A stretch of 60,149 nt of DNA from Oscillospiraceae bacterium (GTDB taxonomy: Bacteria > Bacillota > Clostridia > Oscillospirales > Oscillospiraceae), in contig SVKK01000011.1 in assembly GCA_015068425.1 (NCBI GenBank), forward strand, positions 1-60,149. The letters are read 5' to 3'. The first letter of the stretch is position 1. Each line of letters starts with the position of its first letter. This document shows positions 36,810 to 44,427 of this stretch, piece by piece. The notes below the pieces were generated by a model. The model ran no database searches. It saw only the letters and a list, made by a program, of their open reading frames with translations, and was not told the origin of the DNA. The position numbers were made by a program, and so were the translations under genes.

Positions 36810-37910
36810 ATGAAACTCCTCGTGATAAATCCCGGCTCAACCTCCACCAAAATAAGCGTTTTTGATGAATACAAGGAAGTTTTCGAGGAAAGCGTTTTCC
36901 ACGATGCTCCCGTTTTGCTGCAGTTTCCCCACGTCAACGGGCAGGTGCCCTTCAGAAAGCAGGTTATCATAGATATACTGAAAAAGCATGGCTTTACTCC
37001 ATCTGATATAGACGTATATGTTGGCCGCGGAGGCGGCGCCCACCCCCAGCGCACCGGCGTTACCTATATAGACGAGACCCTTTATAAGGATACTCTTGAT
37101 GGCGTGGGAGGAAGCGAGCACGCGGCAAAGTTGGGCGTGTTGCTTGCCTATGAAATGTGCAGGGAATACGGCGGCGAGATGTACACACTTAACCCTACGA
37201 ATATTGATGAATACAACGATTATGCCCGCCTCACCGGTATAAAGGGAGTTTACCGCAATGCTCAGGCTCACCCTCTCAACCAGAAGGCCATTGCAGAAAA
37301 ACACGCGGAGAGCATGGGCAGAAGGTATGAAGAGTGCAACTTTGTTGTTGCCCATATAGACGGCGGTATCACCATAAATGCCCATTACCACGGACGAATG
37401 ACCGACGGAAACGTGGGCGCAGGCGGCGACGGCGCGTTTACCCCCACCAGAATAGGCAGCGTTCCCGTGCTGCCCCTTCTCGATTATATTGAGGAGCACT
37501 CCGTTCAGGAGGTGCGCACCATGTGCTCCCGCTCCGGCGGCTTTGTCTCTTTTTTCGGAACATCCGATGCCAAGGTGGTTCACCGCCTTGTTGAAGAGGG
37601 TGACCCCAAGGCTGTGCTGGTGTGGAACACTATGGTTTACCAGTGCTGCAAACAGATTGGTGCTATGAGCACCGTTTTGGAGGGTAAGGTGGACGGCATT
37701 CTTCTTACCGGAGGACTGGTGAGATACGCCGATATCGTGGAGGGAATTACCCGTCGCTGCGGCTGGATCGCGCCCATAAGCGTCTATCCCGGGGAGATGG
37801 AACAGCAGGCCATGGCTTATTCCGTCCTCAAGGTGCTTCACGGTCAGGCGGAGGCTATCCGCTATCCCGGAAAGCCGGTGTGGGAGGGCTTCCCCTTCAT
37901 TGACGACTGA
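36810..37910 (+). CDS. buk: Butyrate kinase
   Basis: 366 residues from ATG 36810 (ribosome binding site AAGGCAGG); a TTG frame from 36780 reads through the promoter leader and is rejected. ASKHA fold with LLVINPGSTSTKI at the N-terminus, VGRGGGAHPQRTG, HIDGGITINAHYHGRM and DGILLTGGLVRYADI. It converts butyryl phosphate and ADP to butyrate and ATP. No phosphotransbutyrylase gene is adjacent, which is unusual. The product could also serve branched-chain acyl phosphates. Confidence 0.93.
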   Translation: MKLLVINPGSTSTKISVFDEYKEVFEESVFHDAPVLLQFPHVNGQVPFRKQVIIDILKKHGFTPSDIDVYVGRGGGAHPQRTGVTYIDETLYKDTLDGVGGSEHAAKLGVLLAYEMCREYGGEMYTLNPTNIDEYNDYARLTGIKGVYRNAQAHPLNQKAIAEKHAESMGRRYEECNFVVAHIDGGITINAHYHGRMTDGNVGAGGDGAFTPTRIGSVPVLPLLDYIEEHSVQEVRTMCSRSGGFVSFFGTSDAKVVHRLVEEGDPKAVLVWNTMVYQCCKQIGAMSTVLEGKVDGILLTGGLVRYADIVEGITRRCGWIAPISVYPGEMEQQAMAYSVLKVLHGQAEAIRYPGKPVWEGFPFIDD

Positions 37911-37926
37911 TTTACATATGAATATG

Positions 37927-37967
37927 AAAAAACCTCTTTTGTCTCTTCCGGACAAAAGAGGTTTTTT
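37927..37967 (+). terminator. Terminator of buk
   Basis: 17-bp stem (37927-37943 with 37951-37967) including the A- and T-runs. It is nearly symmetrical and could also act on the minus-strand gene ending at 37986. Confidence 0.95.
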
Positions 37968-37985
37968 TGATAATTAAGATGGTAA

Positions 37986-39437
37986 TTAAGCAACGCTGGT
38001 GCCCTTTTGGGCTTTGCGAAGCTCCTTTCTCCACATAATAAGATAGCCAAGACAAAGGAAAAAGATAAAGTCAGAAAAATTATGGAAGGTTGATGTCATA
38101 AACAAAAACGGTTCCATCATAGCAGAGGCAAAAAGGCAAAGCACAAGCATTGCCACAATTTTTTTCAAAAGATCTGTCTTGCGGGAGAGAAGAATGTAAG
38201 CGGCGGACCAAAGTGCCTGCAGGGAAAATATCAGACTTATAATAAATGCGGGGAGTCCCAGTTTGACAAGTATCTCTAAAAATGCGTTGTGTGTGTGATT
38301 AATGCCGTTTCCAACAAAATCCTGAGAATGGGCAGCTCCCCACAGGAGAGCAGAGGGCTCATTTAGAAAACCTTGCAGTACGTTGCCCCATATGAGGGTT
38401 CGGGAATTGAGGGTAAAAAGATCATCAAAGACAGAGCCTTGTGGACTTCCGGACGGGAGCATTTGTGATGCTGCGTTTTCCTCAGATGCTGCGGATAGCG
38501 AGGAGGAATGAGCGTTGTCATCTGCGAAGGAGCTAAGAGATTCCTCCTGAAGAAATAGCTTAACATCGGAGCTTTCCTCGGTCTGGATTTGAGCGCTCCT
38601 GCTAAGACGCTGGCTGTTCCAATCATACAGCGAGTTTGCACCCCAAATCAGGAGGGCCAGCACTGCCAGCGCGGCTATGGTGGCAGCAAGAAATTGCTTC
38701 CAGTTATGTTTATAAATGGAAAAGAATACGCTTCCGGCAAACAAAAGTGCAGCTAATGCAATGGCAGTTCGGCTGTTTGTAAGCGCCATAACCATAAACA
38801 TCAGAAGAGAACCCGCTGCGAGCAGAATTTTCAGCCATTTCTTTTTGGCTGTAGCAAAGAAATACAGGCAAAATGCCATGCTTACCATAAATACACGGGC
38901 TGATATGTTGGCATGAGTAATGACATTCAGTCTGGTGCCGTCCCAGAAAAGCTCACCGCGTATGAATTCAGGTACGCGCCCGGCCATCAGCAGTATGCAA
39001 TCAAAAGCCAAAATAAGTCCCGCTGCAATAAAAACCAGAGCGGAAAGCTTCAGACCGGTCTGCTTGCTGCTGTCTTGTGTTACCGCTGCAAAGGGGAATG
39101 CCAGCAGGTACACAGCGATAAAACAGGTGCTGCTATATGTATCCATTTGCAGCAAATTGCGGACTGTACTGTTAACAAGAAACCACGCAACCATTATGCA
39201 CGGCAGAATTGGGAAACGAAATTTTTTGTTTTGATACATCCGGAAAAGCTCACAAAGCAGGAAAAGGCCGCAGGATCCAAGAAAACAAAGCGGCAGGATT
39301 TTTCCAACAGTAAGGAGAAGAACATCAGACAATGTAACAATGAGCAGTTCCAGTATGGCCATAGCCAAAAGACACAGTAATTGAATTTTGTTAATATGGC
39401 GATCTTCAATAAATAATTTTCGACCTGCTTTGTCCAT
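37986..39437 (-). CDS. O-antigen ligase/polymerase-like membrane protein
   Basis: 483 residues from the ATG at 39437, seven bases after AGAGG; thirteen further codons upstream are open but precede this site. About eleven transmembrane helices, a large extracellular loop (about 275-370, Ser/Glu-rich) and the LTNSRTAIA and HTHNAFLEILVKLGLPAF motifs of the Wzy_C (O-antigen ligase) superfamily. In Gram-positives such proteins polymerise or transfer surface glycans. No glycosyltransferases accompany it. Confidence 0.82.
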   Translation of the reverse strand: MDKAGRKLFIEDRHINKIQLLCLLAMAILELLIVTLSDVLLLTVGKILPLCFLGSCGLFLLCELFRMYQNKKFRFPILPCIMVAWFLVNSTVRNLLQMDTYSSTCFIAVYLLAFPFAAVTQDSSKQTGLKLSALVFIAAGLILAFDCILLMAGRVPEFIRGELFWDGTRLNVITHANISARVFMVSMAFCLYFFATAKKKWLKILLAAGSLLMFMVMALTNSRTAIALAALLFAGSVFFSIYKHNWKQFLAATIAALAVLALLIWGANSLYDWNSQRLSRSAQIQTEESSDVKLFLQEESLSSFADDNAHSSSLSAASEENAASQMLPSGSPQGSVFDDLFTLNSRTLIWGNVLQGFLNEPSALLWGAAHSQDFVGNGINHTHNAFLEILVKLGLPAFIISLIFSLQALWSAAYILLSRKTDLLKKIVAMLVLCLFASAMMEPFLFMTSTFHNFSDFIFFLCLGYLIMWRKELRKAQKGTSVA

Positions 39438-39466
39438 AGGAACACCTCTTACGGAATAGTAAGTTA

Positions 39467-39495
39467 ATAATAGCATAAGGATCCTGACTTTTCAA
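39467..39495 (-). promoter_or_regulatory. Promoter of the O-antigen-ligase-like gene
   Basis: Minus strand TTGAAA (39490-39495), 17-bp spacer, TATTAT (39467-39472) with extended TGC. Confidence 0.6.
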
Positions 39496-39675
39496 TAAAA
39501 ACCCAAAGCCGTGGGAGGGTAGGGATAAATAATCCGACATCGTCAGGTATACAATAATCGGAATTTTTATAATAAATATGGAATTATGTAACCGAAAAAA
39601 ACGGGAGATAAATGAAAACATCTTAAACAAAATACAAAAATCAACAAAATTATGCACTAAAATGAAAAAATAATA

Positions 39676-39704
39676 TTGAAATATTGATAAAGGGCATATA
39701 TAAT
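39676..39704 (+). promoter_or_regulatory. Promoter of the transglutaminase-like lipoprotein gene
   Basis: TTGAAA (39676-39681), 17-bp spacer, TATAAT (39699-39704). The rest of the ~310-bp gap is very AT-rich, without other visible features. Confidence 0.62.
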
Positions 39705-39749
39705 GAGTATACATAATATGGGTTACATAACTCGAAAAGAGGCTTACAG

Positions 39750-41120
39750 ATGAACATAGTTCGATCTGCAAAATATATATTGGCGGCCATGATTGTTGTT
39801 ATGGGATTTGTGATGGGCAGCTGCAGTGATGAAACAGCTGAAGACATCACCATTGCATCCACCCACCCAAGTAATGAACAGGAGCAGCAATATACGGTGC
39901 GCTTCATGGCTATGGGAAAAGAGATTGCCAGAGAGACAGTATTGCTGGGCTCTTTTCCAAAGGTGCCGGAGGTTGAAGCCGCGGAGGGAAGCCGCCTTGG
40001 CGGATGGGTGAATTCAAAAGGTCACCGCGCCCAACCTGCTGCAACACCTGTTGTGGCTGACTGCGAGTATACTGCGGTTTTCTTCCCTCTTCTCGACCAG
40101 GAGGAGCCGTATCTTTTTACCGACGGTGAAGGACTTCTGCATCCCGACACGGTTCTTAACAGCACGGAACTTTTAAGTGCCCTTAATGCACTCGCGTCCC
40201 AGAACGCAAGGGAGATATTCCCCGATCTTTCCGATGTTAAAGATGATGTAACTGCAGGGGAACTGAGAAAAGCGCTCACCGGCTTCTATACTTTGGATGA
40301 GCTTGACCGTGTTATTCTGGGGTTCGACGAGGCGGAGAAGCTCAGCCGCAGCCAGTTTGCGGCTATAATGAATGCCTTGCTTGGCAGAGATGAGAGCGAG
40401 CTGGTCATTCCTGCTGAAAACAGTTACTGCATACCTGACGTATCTCCGGACAGAGCAGACTACCGCACTCTTATGGAGGCCTGCGTTGCCCACGGTCATT
40501 CTCCTGATGGCTGCGTGTGGGATGCGGTAGATATGACTCCTATGTATAGTGAAGGCTATGTACTCGTCGAAGGAAATCTGTATTACGCCAATGAAAAAGG
40601 ATTTTTTATTCGTGATACAGTTGAAGGAAGTCTGACATTCGGATATGACGGGCGTTATACCAGCGGCAATTCAAGTTTGGACGGCTTTGTTTCCGCGGTA
40701 ATTGCGGATATAGCCGAGGTTGAGACCTATGAGAAAACATCAGACCTGCTGAGGGCGGCTTACGATTACTGCTGTCAGAGTTTCGGTTATGCAGAGAGAA
40801 ACATTTACGCGGCAGGCGCAAGAGGTTGGGAGATGGCCGAGGCGCTCACAATGTTTGAATATAAGACCGGCAACAGCTATAGCTATACCGCCGTGTTTTG
40901 GGCCCTCGCCCGGGGTTTGGGCTATGAGGCGCAGGCAGTTAACGGTTCTTACGGCACTGACAATCTCTCCCACGCATGGGTGGAAATCGAAATAGACGGA
41001 GAGAACTGCATTTTTGATCCTGCTGCCAATGTGGGAGCTTTTGAAGAAGTCGATCCCGGTACAGATATGTTTATGGTCAGCACGGAGCAGGCCGCCGCGA
41101 TGGGATATATAAAGGATTAA
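39750..41120 (+). CDS. Lipoprotein with InlB-type repeat and degenerate transglutaminase domain
   Basis: 456 residues. Lipobox MGSC (Cys near residue 25). Residues about 48-110 fit an InlB B-repeat/Listeria-Bacteroides repeat (YTVRFMAMGKEIARETVLLG, ending LGGWVNSKG). Residues about 130-215 carry SLH-like segments (FPDLSDVKDDVTAGEL, SRSQFAAIMNALLG). The C-terminal transglutaminase core reads KTGNSYSYTAVFWALARGLG, then HAWVEIEIDG and FDPAA: His and Asp are kept but the nucleophilic Cys position is Ser. Probably a surface adhesion or binding protein rather than an enzyme. Confidence 0.78.
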   Translation: MNIVRSAKYILAAMIVVMGFVMGSCSDETAEDITIASTHPSNEQEQQYTVRFMAMGKEIARETVLLGSFPKVPEVEAAEGSRLGGWVNSKGHRAQPAATPVVADCEYTAVFFPLLDQEEPYLFTDGEGLLHPDTVLNSTELLSALNALASQNAREIFPDLSDVKDDVTAGELRKALTGFYTLDELDRVILGFDEAEKLSRSQFAAIMNALLGRDESELVIPAENSYCIPDVSPDRADYRTLMEACVAHGHSPDGCVWDAVDMTPMYSEGYVLVEGNLYYANEKGFFIRDTVEGSLTFGYDGRYTSGNSSLDGFVSAVIADIAEVETYEKTSDLLRAAYDYCCQSFGYAERNIYAAGARGWEMAEALTMFEYKTGNSYSYTAVFWALARGLGYEAQAVNGSYGTDNLSHAWVEIEIDGENCIFDPAANVGAFEEVDPGTDMFMVSTEQAAAMGYIKD

Positions 41121-41163
41121 AAAAAGCCTGTGCAGCTTTAGAAATAAGCGGCGCAGGCTTTTT
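41121..41163. terminator. Bidirectional terminator, lipoprotein / GIY-YIG gene
   Basis: AAAAAGCCTGTGC (41121-41133) pairs with GCGCAGGCTTTTT (41151-41163), one G-U, with a small inner GCTT/AAGC stem. Confidence 0.9.
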
Positions 41164-41473
41164 ATTCGGTTTTTGGAAGAGCTATGCGCTGGCAAGGGAA
41201 AAGCTCGGTAAGCTCCGGGTGTTCACCGGCGATAAGTCGGAGCTTTTCAGATCTGCTGAGGCGTTTTATCGCCGCTTCCAAACGTGATGCAGAGGAGCGG
41301 TCGGGGCAGACAAAGGCACATTCATAGGCCACAGGCTTTTTAGCTGCGGTGTATTTCGCGCCCGCGCGGCCTGTACCCCCTGCATGTTCCGTAAAGCGCC
41401 TTGCAAGGTCCGTTGTTATGCCCGTGTATAAGCTGCCGTCAGCGCAGCGGAGTATGTAGGTGTAATATTCCAT
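41162..41473 (-). CDS. GIY-YIG nuclease superfamily protein
   Basis: 103 residues of the small YhbQ/UPF0213 type: YYTYILRCADGSLYTGIT contains the GIY-like and YIG-like strands (YTYIL, YTGIT), then R25/R26 and E72 (SRLEAAIKRL) as catalytic candidates. Stand-alone domain with no recognition module. The function of the small family is unsettled. Confidence 0.9.
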   Translation of the reverse strand: MEYYTYILRCADGSLYTGITTDLARRFTEHAGGTGRAGAKYTAAKKPVAYECAFVCPDRSSASRLEAAIKRLSRSEKLRLIAGEHPELTELFPCQRIALPKTE

Positions 41474-41537
41474 AAGAGAGCACCTCCGTATTTGAATTAT
41501 ACCACAGCGTTTTCAAAAGAGGAAGGAGAACAAATTT

Positions 41538-41801
41538 ATGTTTGCTAAAGGAGATATAGTCCGCCATTTCAAGCGTGAGATGCTGAGCGAAGAGACCCTT
41601 GCGAAAGAGCCCAATATGTATCTTTATGAGATAGTGGGGCAGGCAGAGCACACCGAAAGCGGTGAGCAGCTTATGATTTATAGACCCCTCTATGGGGAGA
41701 AGAAGCTTTATGCACGCCCGATTGAAATGTTCCTTTCCACGGTGGATGAGATAAAATATCCGGGGCTTAAACAAAAGCAGAGATTTGAAAAGCTTAGATA
41801 A
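41538..41801 (+). CDS. DUF1653 domain protein
   Basis: 87 residues. Family features: GDIVRHFKRE near the start, YLYEIVGQAEHTESGEQLMIY and the C-terminal ARPIEMFLSTVD. A small all-beta fold predicted from alternating hydrophobic residues; function unknown. Confidence 0.87.
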   Translation: MFAKGDIVRHFKREMLSEETLAKEPNMYLYEIVGQAEHTESGEQLMIYRPLYGEKKLYARPIEMFLSTVDEIKYPGLKQKQRFEKLR

Positions 41802-41810
41802 TACTCCAAT

Positions 41811-41862
41811 AAAGCGTTTTTCCTGTTGTTTTTCAAGGTGAAAACGCTTTGTTGCTTTTTTA
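41811..41862 (+). terminator. Terminator of the DUF1653 gene
   Basis: AAAGCGTTTT (41811-41820) pairs with AAAACGCTTT (41841-41850) around a 20-base loop, followed by a T-run (41855-41861). Confidence 0.65.
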
Positions 41863-41896
41863 ACCTTTTTGTTCTGGAAAAACATAACAAAAAGGT
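41863..41896. promoter_or_regulatory. Perfect inverted repeat upstream of the hydrogenase operon
   Basis: ACCTTTTTGTT (41863-41873) and AACAAAAAGGT (41886-41896), 11 bp each, spacer 12. No T-run on either strand. About 55 bases upstream of the -35. A second palindrome AACTTA-TT-TAAGTT lies at 41913-41926. Candidate operator or activator sites. Confidence 0.45.
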
Positions 41897-41951
41897 AAAA
41901 AATATATGAAAAAACTTATTTAAGTTAAAAAATAAACTATAAAGTTCCGTA

Positions 41952-41980
41952 TTTACACGCAGAATTTTGTCATATATAAT
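41952..41980 (+). promoter_or_regulatory. Promoter of the hydrogenase operon
   Basis: TTTACA (41952-41957), 17-bp spacer, TATAAT (41975-41980). The leader is about 70 nt, ending in the AAGGAGG ribosome binding site. Confidence 0.72.
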
Positions 41981-42059
41981 AAATGACAGAGTACACTGGG
42001 CGGGAGCGCCCGCAAAATATGAAAAGAAATAAGTTTCATATACAAGGAGGAAGATCAAT

Positions 42060-42548
42060 ATGGCCCACTTGCAGGAAGCCGCGGTCAAAAAGGTTCACGA
42101 GATCTGTGACCGCTATGAGGGAGAAACCACTCCTCTCATTATGATTCTCAGCGACATCCAGAAGGAATTCGGTTATGTTCCTATGGAGGTTCAGGAGATC
42201 GTTTCCCAGCGTACCGGTATCTCTGTTGCAGAGATTTACGGTGTAGTAACCTTTTATTCCTTTTTCTCCCTTGAGCCCAAGGGCAAGTATGTCATCGGCG
42301 TTTGCCTTGGCACTGCCTGCTATGTCAAGGGTGCTCAGCAGATTTGCGACCAGTTCTGCGAGATGCTTGGTATTCAGCCCGGACAGACCAGCTCCGACGG
42401 CCTATTCACCGTTGACGCTTTGCGCTGCATCGGCGCCTGTGCTGCTGCTCCCGCAGTAACCATCAACGGCAAGATTTATGCCCGTGTCAATGTCAAGGAT
42501 ATTGCAGGCATTATTGCTGAGTATAAAAACAAGGGAGGTGCCAACTGA
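42060..42548 (+). CDS. NuoE-like [2Fe-2S] subunit of [FeFe]-hydrogenase (HndA/HydC type)
   Basis: 162 residues, thioredoxin-like fold preceded by a helical N-terminus. The [2Fe-2S] ligands are in VCLGTACYVKG (two Cys) and LRCIGACAAAP (two Cys). It passes electrons between the flavin subunit and the hydrogenase subunit. First of three tightly packed genes; the stop and the next start share one base (TGATG). Confidence 0.93.
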   Translation: MAHLQEAAVKKVHEICDRYEGETTPLIMILSDIQKEFGYVPMEVQEIVSQRTGISVAEIYGVVTFYSFFSLEPKGKYVIGVCLGTACYVKGAQQICDQFCEMLGIQPGQTSSDGLFTVDALRCIGACAAAPAVTINGKIYARVNVKDIAGIIAEYKNKGGAN

Positions 42549-44413
42549 TGTTCAAAACTTGTGACGAACTCCGCGCAAAAATTGCTGAATATACTGCTGA
42601 ACTTGACAGCAAGTTCAACGGCTGCGACGGAAAGCGCTATATAATGCTCTGCGGCGGCACCGGTTGCATTGCCGGCGGCACCATGCAGATAAAAGAGAAA
42701 TTTGAAGAGTACATAAAGGAATGCCATCTTGAGGATAAGGTTGAAATCCGCGTTGTTGGCTGCTTCGGCCTTTGCTCTCAGGGTCCCTTCGTTCGCATCT
42801 TCCCCGAGGATGTTCTCTATCGTCTGGTAAAGCCCCAGGATATTCAGGAAATCGTTATGAAGGATCTCATGCTTGGCGAGACCGTTGACCGTCTTGTCTA
42901 TGAAGATCCTCAGACCGGTGAGAAAATTACCAAGATGGAGGAAATCGGCTTCTACCGCAAGCAGAAGCGTATTGCTCTCCACGGCTGCGGCATCATTGAC
43001 CCCAACAAGATTGAGGAAGCTCTCGGCTGCGGCGGCTATCAGGGCCTTATGAATGCCCTCAGCATGCCCAGAGAGGATGTTATCAAGCTTATTCTGGATT
43101 CCGGTCTCCGCGGACGCGGCGGCGGCGGTTTCCCCACCGGACGCAAGTGGAAGTTTGCTTATGACAGTGTTTCCGACCAGAAATATGTGGTTTGCAACGG
43201 CGACGAGGGCGACCCCGGCGCATTTATGGACCGCTCCATTCTTGAGGATAACCCCCTTGCAGTAATCGAAGGCATGGCCATTGCCGGTTATGCTATCGGC
43301 GCAAGCGAAGGCTATTTCTATATCCGCGCAGAGTATCCCATCGCTGTTTCCCGCATCAACGCCACCATCAAAAAGTGCGAAGAACTGGGTCTGCTTGGTG
43401 ATAACATACTGGGCACCGGTTTCTCCTTCCACGCTCACGTCCGTCTGGGCGCAGGCGCATTCGTCTGCGGCGAGGAGACTGCTCTGCTCAACTCTATTAT
43501 GGGTCAGCGCGGTATGCCCAGACCCCGTCCTCCCTTCCCCGCAGCAAAGGGTCTTTGGAACCAGCCCACCATCGTGAATAATGTTGAAACTCTGGCAACT
43601 GTTCCCTATATACTCCGCGAGGGTCTCGAGGCCTTCACTCAGTACGGCACCGAGAAGAGCAAGGGCACCAAGGTGTTCTGCCTGGGCGGCAAGGTCAACA
43701 ACGTAGGTCTTGTTGAGATCCCCATGGGCGTAACTCTTCGTGAGCTGATTTATGAAATCGGCGGCGGCGTACAGAACGGCAAGGAATTTAAGGCCATTCA
43801 GACCGGCGGTCCTTCCGGCGGCTGCCTTACCCCCGACTTCCTTGATACCCCCATCGACTTTGACAACATGGTTGCAGCGGGCTCCATGATGGGTTCCGGC
43901 GGCGCTATCGTTATGGACGAGGATAACTGCATGGTCGACGTTGCGAAGTTCTATATGGGCTTCATTTGCGACGAAAGCTGCGGCAAGTGCTCTCCCTGCC
44001 GTATAGGTACCAAGCGTATGCTTGAAATTCTTGAGCGTATCACCAACGGCACCGGCACTATGAAGGATTTTGATGAGCTGGAAGCCATCTCCGAGGCCTG
44101 CCAGAGCAACGCACTTTGCGCACTCGGTCAGACCGCTGCAAATCCCATCATGTCCACCATTCAGCACTTTAAAGATGAGTATATTGCCCATATCGAAGAG
44201 AAAACCTGCCCCGCAGGTATCTGCAAGGATCTCATCAGCTATAAGATCGTTGCCGATAAGTGCAAGAAGTGCTCTCTCTGCTCCCGTGTCTGCCCCGTGG
44301 AAGCCATCACCGGCACTCCCGGCAAGACCGTATTTACTATTGATCCCGCAAAGTGCATCAAGTGCGGTATGTGCATAGCCAGCTGCAAGTTCGATGCAAT
44401 CATTAAGGAATAA
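42548..44413 (+). CDS. NuoF-like flavin/NAD(P)-binding hydrogenase subunit (HndC/HydB type)
   Basis: 621 residues. N-terminal [2Fe-2S] thioredoxin-like domain (CGGTGCIAGG, CFGLCSQGP), then NAD(P)H site GRGGGGFPTGRKW, FMN site NGDEGDPGAFMDRS, a [4Fe-4S] site ESCGKCSPCRIG and a C-terminal two-cluster ferredoxin (CKKCSLCSRVCP and CIKCGMCIASC). With its partners it couples H2 formation to NAD(P)H, possibly with ferredoxin by flavin-based bifurcation. Confidence 0.95.
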   Translation: MFKTCDELRAKIAEYTAELDSKFNGCDGKRYIMLCGGTGCIAGGTMQIKEKFEEYIKECHLEDKVEIRVVGCFGLCSQGPFVRIFPEDVLYRLVKPQDIQEIVMKDLMLGETVDRLVYEDPQTGEKITKMEEIGFYRKQKRIALHGCGIIDPNKIEEALGCGGYQGLMNALSMPREDVIKLILDSGLRGRGGGGFPTGRKWKFAYDSVSDQKYVVCNGDEGDPGAFMDRSILEDNPLAVIEGMAIAGYAIGASEGYFYIRAEYPIAVSRINATIKKCEELGLLGDNILGTGFSFHAHVRLGAGAFVCGEETALLNSIMGQRGMPRPRPPFPAAKGLWNQPTIVNNVETLATVPYILREGLEAFTQYGTEKSKGTKVFCLGGKVNNVGLVEIPMGVTLRELIYEIGGGVQNGKEFKAIQTGGPSGGCLTPDFLDTPIDFDNMVAAGSMMGSGGAIVMDEDNCMVDVAKFYMGFICDESCGKCSPCRIGTKRMLEILERITNGTGTMKDFDELEAISEACQSNALCALGQTAANPIMSTIQHFKDEYIAHIEEKTCPAGICKDLISYKIVADKCKKCSLCSRVCPVEAITGTPGKTVFTIDPAKCIKCGMCIASCKFDAIIKE

Positions 44414-44427
44414 AGGAGGGAATCGAA

